Below are positions 1-7,103 of a stretch of 29,662 nt of DNA, one piece after another (positions within the stretch are counted from its first letter, which is position 1; each line of letters opens with the position of its first letter). Under the pieces are notes generated by a model. It ran no database searches and had not been told where the DNA came from. It saw only the letters and a program-made list of their open reading frames with translations. The DNA comes from CAZVGZ01 sp964627605 (lineage in GTDB: Bacteria; Latescibacterota; MWCZ01; CAZVGZ01), in NCBI GenBank assembly GCA_964627605.1, contig CAZVGZ010000039.1:1-29662 (forward strand). Reading direction: 5' to 3'. The translations under genes were made by a program, and so were the position numbers.

Positions 1-42
1 AACAGCCGCGAAGCGAAGACTCCTCGGTGATCAGCGGTCCAG

Positions 43-228
43 GCTCCCCTCGGTCCGACAGAGTTAGTGTTCTTAGCCGTGCTGCTGGATGCCTGGTCTC
101 GGAAAGTGACCGGTTGGGCACTGTCGCGGCGGCTGGATGCGCAACTGACCTGCGAGGCGCTGAAAGCCGCCATCGCCTCCCGGCGTCCATCGGCTGGCTG
201 CATTCACCACTCTGACCGAGGTGTAGAT
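43..228 (+). pseudogene. IS3-family transposase (OrfB) fragment
   Basis: One frame reads VFLAVLLDAWSRKVTGWAL followed about 30 residues later by HHSDRGV. This is the core of the DDE integrase domain of IS3-family OrfB transposases, and the D of HSDRG is the second catalytic acid. In frame upstream there is a stop at about 28-30, and the IS3 similarity ends abruptly after HSDRGV; the next 20 residues are unrelated. The N-terminal helix-turn-helix part, the first catalytic D and the last catalytic E are all missing here. It is therefore a dead remnant. The window starts here, so more of the element may lie further left. No terminal inverted repeat can be recognised. Confidence 0.8.
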
Positions 229-242
229 CGTAGTCGGTGGAG

Positions 243-548
243 CTACTCTAACTCGAAAGTCCCGGTACCGGTCTGTCCCTGCCAGTAGTCGGCGGCCATT
301 TTGAATAGATCGGCCATTATAGTCTGGTCGGACATTCCAGCGATGATCTGGTCAACCCTTGTCGCGCTGTCACCGCCGATCAACTCCAACGCTTTCAACA
401 TCGTGGCATGGTGTACTAACCCGGTCTCGAGGACGGCGCGGTTGATCTGGGATGGAGACTCGGACCCGCTGGTAGCCTCAAACATTAAGTTGTAAAGCTC
501 AGCCAGCTCTCCTGTGATTGTCACCTCAATCTTGGTGATCGACTCCAT
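243..548 (-). CDS. small hypothetical protein, ribbon-helix-helix-like N-terminus
   Basis: This is a 101-residue protein starting MESITKIEVTITGELAELY. I prefer the ATG at 548 because a GGGAG Shine-Dalgarno lies a few bases upstream. An in-frame ATG at 560 would add four residues but has no such site. The N-terminus (a short strand KIEVTI, then two helices) has the general shape of a ribbon-helix-helix DNA-binding fold, but the similarity is weak and this is only inference. The rest is helical (HHATMLKALELIGGD, DLFKMAADYW). The start overlaps the last codons of the TPR gene by 23 bases, so it is the third gene of the guaA operon and probably translationally coupled. I do not recognise the family. 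Confidence 0.6.
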   Translation of the reverse strand: MESITKIEVTITGELAELYNLMFEATSGSESPSQINRAVLETGLVHHATMLKALELIGGDSATRVDQIIAGMSDQTIMADLFKMAADYWQGQTGTGTFELE

Positions 549-1476
549 TGCCGCTCCCATCGTTTGATTGCTTCGCTAGCTTGTCAATGATCCGCCGCAC
601 TTCAACCATGCGCGATATAGTCGGTTGGTCGCCAGGTTCGCCGCTCTCCAGGTGGTCTATCCGATTGAGCGCTTTTTCGGTGTCGCCAGTGATAGCTTCG
701 GCAACCGCCAAATCAAGTTGCACCTGCTGCGATAGGGGAACCGCGCTGGCCAACTGTTCCAACATTTTTCGCCCCTCCTTGGGTGCCCCGCCGTTTAGAA
801 GGGCCATTGACAGCGCCCGACCTACATCCAAGCTCCCTGGTTGGAGCGTTCGTGCTCTCCTAAGGCTGACAATCGCGTCACGCCACAGCTTGCGACCGCT
901 GAAAATCACCCCTTTGAGATGGTGGATACCGGCGTTGTCAGGATCCAAAGCTTCTGCTTCTATTAGGAGTGCCATCGCCTCGTCTGCACGCCCGCCGCAC
1001 ACATAGATGTCCGCCAAAACCTCCCTCACTCCTCGATGGTCAGGCCTTTCAGCGTACAGCTCCTCGAGCACCTCAGCAGCATCTTCCGTGCGCCCCATGC
1101 GGTTAAATGCCAAACCAAGACCAAACCTTATTCCACTATGCCCAGGGTCTAATATCTTTGCCCGTCCGAAATAGTCCGCAGCGACGCCCTCCGCATTGGA
1201 CTGAAGCGCCAAGTTGCCAAGCTGCATCAATAATGACAGGTCGTCAGGGTGCGCTGCGAGGGCGGTTTGAAGCACTGACTGAGCCTGATCGTGCTGGTTG
1301 TGGTGGGCATATATGGAAGCGAGCTGAACCGCAGCATCGGTCACTTCCGGAAACCTGTCGAGTATCTGGCTATATACCTGAACCGCATGAAGCCATTTGC
1401 CCTGGCGCAAAAGGTCGGATGCCCTCCACATCAAGAACTCGGCAGGAGAATCGGTGCTGACGTCTTTCACTCCCAT
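526..1476 (-). CDS. tetratricopeptide repeat (TPR) protein
   Basis: This is a 316-residue protein made almost wholly of 34-residue helical repeats. About eight can be seen between residues 12 and 285, with typical positions such as GKWLHAVQVYSQILDRFP, GRTEDAAEVLEELYAERPD and GRADEAMALLIEAEALDPD. The C-terminal 30 residues are polar and rich in N, G and D. There is no signal peptide or membrane segment, so it is most likely a cytoplasmic scaffold or adaptor; the partner is unknown. Its ATG lies inside the last codons of guaA (overlap 10 bases, reading ATGGGAGTGA), so its translation is coupled to guaA. TPR architecture is certain; the function is not. Confidence 0.85.
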   Translation of the reverse strand: MGVKDVSTDSPAEFLMWRASDLLRQGKWLHAVQVYSQILDRFPEVTDAAVQLASIYAHHNQHDQAQSVLQTALAAHPDDLSLLMQLGNLALQSNAEGVAADYFGRAKILDPGHSGIRFGLGLAFNRMGRTEDAAEVLEELYAERPDHRGVREVLADIYVCGGRADEAMALLIEAEALDPDNAGIHHLKGVIFSGRKLWRDAIVSLRRARTLQPGSLDVGRALSMALLNGGAPKEGRKMLEQLASAVPLSQQVQLDLAVAEAITGDTEKALNRIDHLESGEPGDQPTISRMVEVRRIIDKLAKQSNDGSGNGVDHQD

Positions 1477-3269
1477 TCGATTGTTCCAGGCGGTTTGTGG
1501 GTCGCGTCGAAAAACACCGCTGCTGAGCCGTTCTCGTCCATAATCGCTTTCACCAGATCACCTATGTTCGGTACCGGGGCAAATCGCGCAGTCATCACAT
1601 CGTCGGACTCCAGAGGCCGCAAAATAACGGACTCGTTTGACCCGTTGGACGACAGCGGGACCAAGATCGTCGGCATCTGAAAGATGCGTGACATCCACTT
1701 CTCTTCCTCCAGATGCGCCATCGTGAGAGCATCAGCTTTGCGCAGCCTATCCAAACGCTCGCGAGTCAGATGGGCCTCAATCGGTTCAAGCGTCGGCATA
1801 CTGTCAGGAGCGAGCAGGTAGAGCACACGATTGACGTCTGCGACATGGTTTGTGATCGCGGTTGAGGCCAACTCTAACTGCTGCCAATCCTGGGGCCCTA
1901 CAAGCACAGCCGGATGGGAGTAAGTCCTGGCATCACCTTGCACACCAACACTTTGAATAGGCAGCACCGCCGAATCGTATCCAAAAGTTTTCGCTACCAC
2001 TGCTACCTGCTCTGTTACTAGACCATCCACTGCGGCGTTCTGGCCGGATGAGCACAAGCATCGGACCGCCAAACCAGGCCCTGGAAATGGGTGCCTCGCG
2101 ACCAAAGTTTCTGGGAGCCCCAACTGTCGCCCGACCTGCCGGACTTCATCTTTATAGAGCTGGTCTAAAGGCTCAACAACTTTGCCTTCGGCGATCAGAT
2201 CGTGGATAATGTCAACCCGGTTGTGGTGTGTCTTTATGACATCCGCATGGTCGCTTCCACCTGATTCGATGATGTCGGGATAGAGCGTACCCAACCCGAC
2301 GACAAAATTCTCGACATCCAACCCGAACCTCCCGGCTTGGTCGAACTGGACGTCCATAAATACCTGCCCGATGACCTCGCGCTTCTCCTGCGGGTCAATA
2401 ACGCCGACCAACTCAGCCAGAAAAGTCTCACTGGCGTCAATGGTGTGCAGGTTATCGAAGCCGTTGTCCCGCAGCGTCCTGTCAACAAATTCAGACTCGC
2501 CAAGACGCATAAACCCGTTGTCGATGTGCAGCCCCACGACGTTCTCTTTGCCGATTGCCTCGTTGAGCAGCACGAACGCCACCGTGGAGTCCACGCCACC
2601 TGAAACAAACAGAAAGACTCTGCGGTCCCCTACGTGCTCCCGTATCGCCGCTACCGAATCCTGGGCGAACGTCCGCATCGTCCAGGTCCGCCGGGCACCG
2701 CACACGTTGAGGAACTGGTCCAGAATCTTGTTACCCGACGGCGTGTGTGTCACCTCAGGATGAAACTGCAAACCGAATATCCCGCGAAGCGGATCGCCCA
2801 TCGCCGCCACCGGACAGTCGCTGGTTTTTGCGATAGCCTCAAACCCATCAGGAACGGAATCCACACTGTCACCGTGACTCATCCACACCGTTTCAACAGT
2901 CTTGAGGCCTTCAAGGACTCCAATAGGCTGTGTAATTTCCAGCTCTGCAGCTCCATATTCCTGCGCGTCACCCCGTGCAACACCGCCCCCGAAATGTTTG
3001 GCCAGTATATGGTGCCCGTAGCAGAGCCCCAGCATGGGTATGCCCATGTCGAGCAGTTTGGAGTTGTAAGGTGGTTGATCGGGACTGTAAACTGACGATG
3101 GACCACCTGAAAGAATAATCCCTTTAACCCTGTCCAGGTCGGCCACTCCTGCGCTCGGTGGAAGGATCTCGCAATAGACTTCGAGGCCGCGAATCCGTTT
3201 TGCGATCAGGTGGGCGTACTGCCCCCCAAAATCCAAAACCACGATGGTGTCGTGTTCTTGACGAGACAT
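1467..3269 (-). CDS. guaA: GMP synthase (glutamine-hydrolysing), long form
   Basis: Converts XMP, ATP and glutamine to GMP in the cytoplasm, the last step of the guanine branch of purine synthesis. The class I glutamine amidotransferase domain fills residues 7-190: nucleophile C83 in GLCYGHH, and H170 and E172 in QFHPEV. The ATP pyrophosphatase domain follows with the P-loop SGGVDST at 223-229. The C-terminal dimerisation domain ends KPPGTIEWE, the family signature. At 600 residues it exceeds the usual bacterial length of about 510-525; extra sequence follows HPFPGPGLAVR, as in the long eukaryote-type enzyme. The start has little Shine-Dalgarno. It is the first gene of an operon with the TPR and small genes. 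A possible extended -10 element lies at 3342-3347. Confidence 0.97.
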   Translation of the reverse strand: MSRQEHDTIVVLDFGGQYAHLIAKRIRGLEVYCEILPPSAGVADLDRVKGIILSGGPSSVYSPDQPPYNSKLLDMGIPMLGLCYGHHILAKHFGGGVARGDAQEYGAAELEITQPIGVLEGLKTVETVWMSHGDSVDSVPDGFEAIAKTSDCPVAAMGDPLRGIFGLQFHPEVTHTPSGNKILDQFLNVCGARRTWTMRTFAQDSVAAIREHVGDRRVFLFVSGGVDSTVAFVLLNEAIGKENVVGLHIDNGFMRLGESEFVDRTLRDNGFDNLHTIDASETFLAELVGVIDPQEKREVIGQVFMDVQFDQAGRFGLDVENFVVGLGTLYPDIIESGGSDHADVIKTHHNRVDIIHDLIAEGKVVEPLDQLYKDEVRQVGRQLGLPETLVARHPFPGPGLAVRCLCSSGQNAAVDGLVTEQVAVVAKTFGYDSAVLPIQSVGVQGDARTYSHPAVLVGPQDWQQLELASTAITNHVADVNRVLYLLAPDSMPTLEPIEAHLTRERLDRLRKADALTMAHLEEEKWMSRIFQMPTILVPLSSNGSNESVILRPLESDDVMTARFAPVPNIGDLVKAIMDENGSAAVFFDATHKPPGTIEWE

Positions 3270-3510
3270 CGTTCAACCGGGTCTAAGAGAAGGAGATTTA
3301 TGTGGATGTGCTCAATGCCTGATGCGCTACAGCACGCCATGAATATACCAGATTAAGAAGGTTTCGCGGGAGGGTCGAGGTTTGCGAACCACATCTGACA
3401 GCCTAGCTAGCCCCTAGATTTTTCAGGCCGAATCCTCACAGGGCGCCAAGCTCAGAGCCTCTGTGGCCATCCCGTCCAACAACCATCGAACATGTCAGTT
3501 GTGGACAACC
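3270..3510. other. non-coding upstream region of guaA
   Basis: Together with the terminators at 3511-3608 this makes a 336-base stretch with no convincing gene. It carries the possible guaA promoter element. No open frame in it has both a ribosome binding site and protein-like composition. Confidence 0.6.
3342..3347 (-). promoter_or_regulatory. possible extended -10 promoter element for guaA
   Basis: On the minus strand the sequence reads TGGTATATT, a TGn extension followed by a -10-like hexamer. No good -35 box is seen. It would place transcription start about 65 bases before the guaA ATG. This is a motif match only. Confidence 0.25.
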
Positions 3511-3608
3511 TAAAGAGCACCCAAAGGGTGCCAGCCGAATTTGGCAGGGTCGGCGAAGACGACCCCCAAAAACACCCGAAGGGTGCCCAAAAAGACACGA
3601 AGTGTCTA
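3511..3608 (-). terminator. three tandem intrinsic terminators plus extra hairpins
   Basis: Read on the minus strand, three GC-rich hairpins follow one another, each ending in a T-rich run. Hairpin 1 is 3593-3607 (6-bp stem, TTC loop, T5 at 3588-3592) and overlaps the stop codon of the beta-barrel gene. Hairpin 2 is 3573-3585 (CACCC TTC GGGTG, T5 at 3568-3572). Hairpin 3 is 3517-3531 (GCACCC TTT GGGTGC, then TCTTTA). A fourth inverted repeat without T-run sits between (3547-3552 with 3560-3565). The array would end transcripts of the barrel gene before they reach guaA. Confidence 0.75.
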
Positions 3609-4691
3609 CCAGGCGTATTGGAGGCCGAGGTTGGCGGCGGTGCGATTCCAGGTGTAGTCGGGAAGGGTGGAGGTCTGGCGGCTGTGGGAGACTGCGGCGG
3701 TCCAACCTAGGGGTTTGTCTGCTAGCATCCACCAGGGGATCAGACCGTCGACTGACGCAGACAGACCGGCTCTTTGATCGGAACGCGGTTCGAGACCGGT
3801 GGCGAGATCGGGGTCGACAAATTGCTGTTCGGAGGCCGAGTTTTCGAGCCAGAGATACCTGCCGGAAAGTCGGTAGGTCAGGCCACCGAACCCAAGCCAG
3901 GACAGTTGCGTGGATATACCGTCGGTGGAGGATGCCAGCGGATCGGCTTCGATCAGCCACGCGTCACTGATTGGGTCGATGCGCCAGGGATCACCAATGC
4001 CTCTGTCGTGCCACAGGTCGAGCCGTGTCCCGACCGTCTTGGTGAGGCCCTGGCTGGCGCGAAGCCAGACACTCCATTGGGATGAACCATCGTAGTTATA
4101 ATCGCTCAGTGTCCAATCCAGGGCGGGGGATTCGTATGACCGGGTTTGCCACTCAGATTCGATGCGCAGAGTGGTACGAGTGTCCCATGTATGGCTGATG
4201 GAACCGGACAGTTCGGTGGTTCGGTTAGAGAGCGCTGCACTCTGGTTGTTGGTGGTGCGGGATAAGCCGACATGGGCGGCAAGACGCCATGCGGCGATGG
4301 GGTACCGGACGCTTGCTTCAAGGCCAAGTGTCTGGTTGTCGTAGTCGGCGTAGGTGCCGGTGTTGAGATCGTAGGTGAGGTATGCGCGACCAGAGTAGCT
4401 CAATCTGGAGGCGAGGGACCGTGTGTATCGGGCACCTAGAGTGTGGGTGTGACCACTCCATGAACCGTTCTGAGCATAGCCGTTGGCGTCGAGGCGATAG
4501 TTCCAAAGGAGTGTTCCGCGGTACGCATCAACTGCGTGTTTTAGGCTGAGCGCGGTTGTACCAACGCCTTCAGTGCTGGAGTTCGCCAATCCAGAGGGGT
4601 TAGTGTCGATCCCGGCCTGAGTCGTGATCCGACCGTCCAATGCAAAGGCCGAAACCGTGGCGATGACTGATATACAGATTGCGCGATACAT
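3606..4691 (-). CDS. putative outer-membrane beta-barrel protein
   Basis: This is a 361-residue protein from the ATG at 4691 (MYRAICISVIATVSAFALDG). That start begins directly with a signal peptide, with probable cleavage after SAFA, and has a GGGA about 10 bases upstream. An ATG at 4712 would add seven polar residues ahead of the signal. The mature part is a run of short amphipathic strands alternating polar and hydrophobic residues and rich in Y, W, S and T (for example SGRAYLTYDLNTG, GLTYRLSGRYLWLENSA), separated by turns. The last residue is W (LGLQYAW), like the C-terminal aromatic beta-signal recognised by the BAM complex. The protein likely sits in the outer membrane as a porin or surface protein. 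No specific family was recognised. Three terminators follow directly. Confidence 0.7.
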   Translation of the reverse strand: MYRAICISVIATVSAFALDGRITTQAGIDTNPSGLANSSTEGVGTTALSLKHAVDAYRGTLLWNYRLDANGYAQNGSWSGHTHTLGARYTRSLASRLSYSGRAYLTYDLNTGTYADYDNQTLGLEASVRYPIAAWRLAAHVGLSRTTNNQSAALSNRTTELSGSISHTWDTRTTLRIESEWQTRSYESPALDWTLSDYNYDGSSQWSVWLRASQGLTKTVGTRLDLWHDRGIGDPWRIDPISDAWLIEADPLASSTDGISTQLSWLGFGGLTYRLSGRYLWLENSASEQQFVDPDLATGLEPRSDQRAGLSASVDGLIPWWMLADKPLGWTAAVSHSRQTSTLPDYTWNRTAANLGLQYAW

Positions 4692-4721
4692 CTTGTCGGT
4701 TCCCGAATTCATCTAAGTGCG

Positions 4722-4934
4722 TCAGACTGCGGCGATGGCGTTGTCACGCCGGATGACATTAACAAGACGGCTAATGCCTGGAGGTATGAGCTCTACAATT
4801 TGAGTATTGACTTTGACTGTTCTTTCGTGAATCTGGTGCGTGTAGTAGCGACCAATCATGGGACGAATGCTGTCGCTGATGTCTGTTTGAACAGCGCCCA
4901 TCAGGGTCATGGCGTATGGAGTTAGATCGTTCAC
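4722..4934 (-). CDS. small hypothetical ORF
   Basis: This is a 70-residue ORF starting at GTG (MNDLTPYAMTLMGAVQTDIS); the ATG at residue 9 is an alternative start. A GGAAA lies about 8 bases before the GTG. It ends 30 bases before the preferred start of the beta-barrel gene, so the two may be cotranscribed. No signal peptide, membrane helix or known motif is visible. The segment RTVKVNTQIVELIPPGISRL could form a strand-helix unit. A terminator-like hairpin 33 bases upstream suggests limited read-through from the repeat-protein gene. The call rests only on open frame, spacing and composition. Confidence 0.4.
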   Translation of the reverse strand: MNDLTPYAMTLMGAVQTDISDSIRPMIGRYYTHQIHERTVKVNTQIVELIPPGISRLVNVIRRDNAIAAV

Positions 4935-4959
4935 TCCGTGTTTCCGGTCATCGAGTTTG

Positions 4960-4993
4960 AAAAGTTGGGGCGCGCTTTTGAAAACCGCGCCCC
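4960..4993 (-). terminator. intrinsic terminator-like hairpin after the three-repeat protein gene
   Basis: On the minus strand GGGGCGCG (4986-4993) pairs with CGCGCCCC (4967-4974) around an 11-base loop, and the run CTTTTC follows at 4960-4965. It lies just after the stop at 5010, so it should end or attenuate transcription between that gene and the small ORF. Confidence 0.55.
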
Positions 4994-5009
4994 ATTCTGC
5001 ATTGGAGAC

Positions 5010-5792
5010 CTACCGATCAGCACCGCCTTGCGGCGTGTCGTCCAAGTGGCGGCGACGACGCCGTGGCGGTGGCGGCGGGTCGACACCCATCTCTTCGAAT
5101 TTGGCCTTGACAGCCTCGTGGATAGCCTGGCGGTCTGCGCCTTGCTCTTTGAGCGTTGTCCGCAGGCTGTGAATCTCGGTGCGCTGCTCTTCAGTGAGGA
5201 GACTTCCGCCACGGTCACCCATCGGTCGCGGTGCGTCCCAATTCTCTGGTAACGTGAAGCCGAACCCTTCGATAAGCGTACCAACAGCGGCGTGTATAGC
5301 CTCCTGGTCGGCACCAACCTCTTTGAGGGCGTCGATGGTCGAACGGACTTCGATCTTCTGCTCATCGGTCAACTCGCCGAAAACCGTCGGCTGCCTTCTG
5401 TGTCCACGAGCGTCGTGCGCAAGCGGTTCGCCCCAGTTGTCGGGCAAGGTGACGCCGAACCCCACCAATAGCTCTCCGACCTTGGTGTGGACTGTTTCAC
5501 GGTCAGCGCCACTCTCTCTCAGCGCTGTCACGGCTGTTTTGATCTCAGCTTTCTGCTCGTCGGTGAGACCCGCCATGAGCGCCTGTTTCTGACCTTTCCT
5601 GACCCCTCGGGCGTGGGCTCTGTGATGACGCCTCTGGTGGCGGACTGCGGCACCGTCGTCGATCCCGTCGCCGTTGTTGTCTACGTATTCGGTACCATCG
5701 CCTTCAATCGGCTCCTCGTCCTGCGCCGATGCGATCGTGGTTGTCGCCAGCCAGCAAGTGGCGGCGATCATCAGTAAAGTTGTTCGTGACAT
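5010..5792 (-). CDS. secreted protein with three internal repeats and a calcium-loop-like motif
   Basis: This is a 260-residue protein starting with a signal peptide (MSRTTLLMIAATCWLATTTIASAQ; cleavage near residue 23). AGGAG lies 8 bases before the ATG. Residues 38-47 read VDNNGDGIDDG-like, a DxNxDGxxD calcium-loop pattern as in EF-hand, dockerin or thrombospondin type-3 units. A basic stretch with many H and R follows (48-70). Then come three repeats starting near residues 76, 141 and 199, each LT(D/E)EQ..EI, about 10 residues, L.E.GAD...(V/I)H..V, about 10 residues, GV..P. The first two end in LP(D/E)NW. The C-terminus is P5 then R5. It probably acts in the periplasm or outside the cell. 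The family is not recognised; function unknown. Confidence 0.8.
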   Translation of the reverse strand: MSRTTLLMIAATCWLATTTIASAQDEEPIEGDGTEYVDNNGDGIDDGAAVRHQRRHHRAHARGVRKGQKQALMAGLTDEQKAEIKTAVTALRESGADRETVHTKVGELLVGFGVTLPDNWGEPLAHDARGHRRQPTVFGELTDEQKIEVRSTIDALKEVGADQEAIHAAVGTLIEGFGFTLPENWDAPRPMGDRGGSLLTEEQRTEIHSLRTTLKEQGADRQAIHEAVKAKFEEMGVDPPPPPRRRRRHLDDTPQGGADR

Positions 5793-6257
5793 GTAGCAAT
5801 CTCCTGTAGTGAGTTAACGTCGTCTGTTCGGATGGCCGTCCGTGGGCCGAGAGACTGTCATCGCCCGACCACGCCCAGCGATATTGCAACCGCCGTACCA
5901 ACTCACGTCGCAGGTCGATCTAGAAGGCGGGCCAACACCGTTTACATAAAGGGGTTTATATGATCGATCAGCTCTGGTTCCGATGCGCCGGACAGCCTAC
6001 CCGTTTTGGGACGACGGTTGGCGCTAGGGCGGTTGCATTAGGTTAGTATCACACAGCGACACAAAGCTTTAGAGCGGCGGCGTACGTAACGGTACGCCAA
6101 GCGTGCGGCTTGGTGTACGGTTTGTGCGCAGTTACGCGGTAATCTCACATGTGTTGCGAGACCTGTTGGAGACCGCTGAATCCCTGGGTGAGGGCGAAAC
6201 GTAAGATCACCAAGACACGGAGGAAAAGAGATTCAAACGAAGAGATGTTGCCGTGGG
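5793..6257. other. 465-base non-coding region with nested inverted repeats
   Basis: This region lies between the YaaA-like gene and the three-repeat protein gene, both on the minus strand. Only the Shine-Dalgarno of the downstream gene and the inverted repeats at 6079-6118 stand out. Short open frames cross it but have no ribosome binding site or protein-like composition. Its size leaves room for a promoter or a small RNA, but neither is shown. Confidence 0.5.
6079..6118. repeat. two overlapping, mutually exclusive inverted repeats
   Basis: GGCGTAC at 6079-6085 pairs with GTACGCC at 6092-6098 (7 bp, 6-base loop). The same 6092-6102 segment (GTACGCCAAGC) also pairs with GCTTGGTGTAC at 6108-6118 (11 positions, one G.T, 5-base loop). 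Only one of the two hairpins can form at a time. No T-run follows on either strand, so this is not a plain terminator. Confidence 0.6.
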
Positions 6258-7088
6258 TTACGACTGATCGCCCGATGCGACCAACGTGAGCGATATGTGG
6301 CGTCCGTCGTCTTCTGTTCTGCCAGGATCAAGGCTGTAGCCGTCAAGGTTCAGCGACTGAAGATCGTCAGTGCTGGTCACCTCTTCAGCCAAGATGCGTC
6401 TAATCAGTAACCCGCGAAGATGTTTGGAGGCGTGGGCGAGACTTCGGGCTTTCCCGTCCTTGATCTTTACGAATCGGAACGTGACCTCTCGGTCAGACGA
6501 GCCCCCAGCCGCCCAAATCCTTCCCTGCGCCTTTGGAAGCAGATTTAGCACCACACGCCCTGAAGCCAACGCTTTCACAGCGGGCGAAGCGTGCTTTCGC
6601 CAGAATCCCGTCAGCGAGCCAACTCTTCTACCGATATTGGCGGCGATGGGTACTTTGTAATCAGGCACGAGATCGGTCGGGCGCATCAGACCAAAAAGCC
6701 CGCAGACAATTATAGCGTTTTCATCAAAATGTTTTTTCGCGGACGACGGTAGCGCTTGGTACGCCAGTGCACTAAACATCACCCCTGTATATCGCTCTGA
6801 TGCGGGCATTGTGGGGCTGATCAGGACAGTCTTATTGAGCGCAACGGCCTGCTCTAGACGGCGACCTTTACACTCGAGGAGTTTTTCACGACGTCGGAGC
6901 CCCATCTCGCTGGTGGCCCGCCACAGCCGCTTGATCGCAGCGAGGCGGTGCCTATCCAACGGATTGAATGAGTTGAACTCGACGCTACTGCGGATCTCAC
7001 CCCACGAACGGGAAGGATCGCCGTCAGGGGATTTGCCCTCTGAGGTCGGTAGCAAAATCAGGGCATCACGAAGGTCCACGCCGGTCAT
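6258..7088 (-). CDS. yaaA: YaaA-family (DUF328) protein
   Basis: This 276-residue protein matches the YaaA family, which in E. coli limits damage by peroxide, by keeping intracellular iron low and by DNA binding. The family pattern is visible in order: LLPTSEGK near the N-terminus, a central ERYTGVMFSALAYQALP (about residue 98), GLFGLMRPTDLVPDYKVP (about 130-147), and a C-terminal segment with KARSLAHASKHLRG. The wording around RPTDLVPDY and the RL..A..N segment is closer to the actinobacterial-type YaaA than to the E. coli one, from memory. It starts 15 bases after the dehydrogenase stop, so the two form an operon. Family call is firm; the peroxide role is carried over from E. coli. Confidence 0.85.
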   Translation of the reverse strand: MTGVDLRDALILLPTSEGKSPDGDPSRSWGEIRSSVEFNSFNPLDRHRLAAIKRLWRATSEMGLRRREKLLECKGRRLEQAVALNKTVLISPTMPASERYTGVMFSALAYQALPSSAKKHFDENAIIVCGLFGLMRPTDLVPDYKVPIAANIGRRVGSLTGFWRKHASPAVKALASGRVVLNLLPKAQGRIWAAGGSSDREVTFRFVKIKDGKARSLAHASKHLRGLLIRRILAEEVTSTDDLQSLNLDGYSLDPGRTEDDGRHISLTLVASGDQS

Positions 7089-7103
7089 TGGTTGATCTGA
7101 TCT

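Noticed and set aside
548..1680. Plus-strand open frames over the TPR gene and guaA
   Set aside because: No ribosome binding sites, biased composition, and both opposite genes are well supported.
3511..3608. Repeated short hairpins as a CRISPR array
   Set aside because: The repeats are 13-15 base inverted repeats with T-runs, not direct repeats with spacers; no cas gene is present.
4931..5365. Second minus-strand frame inside the three-repeat protein gene
   Set aside because: Extremely S/R-rich; it is an out-of-frame shadow of the signal-peptide protein.
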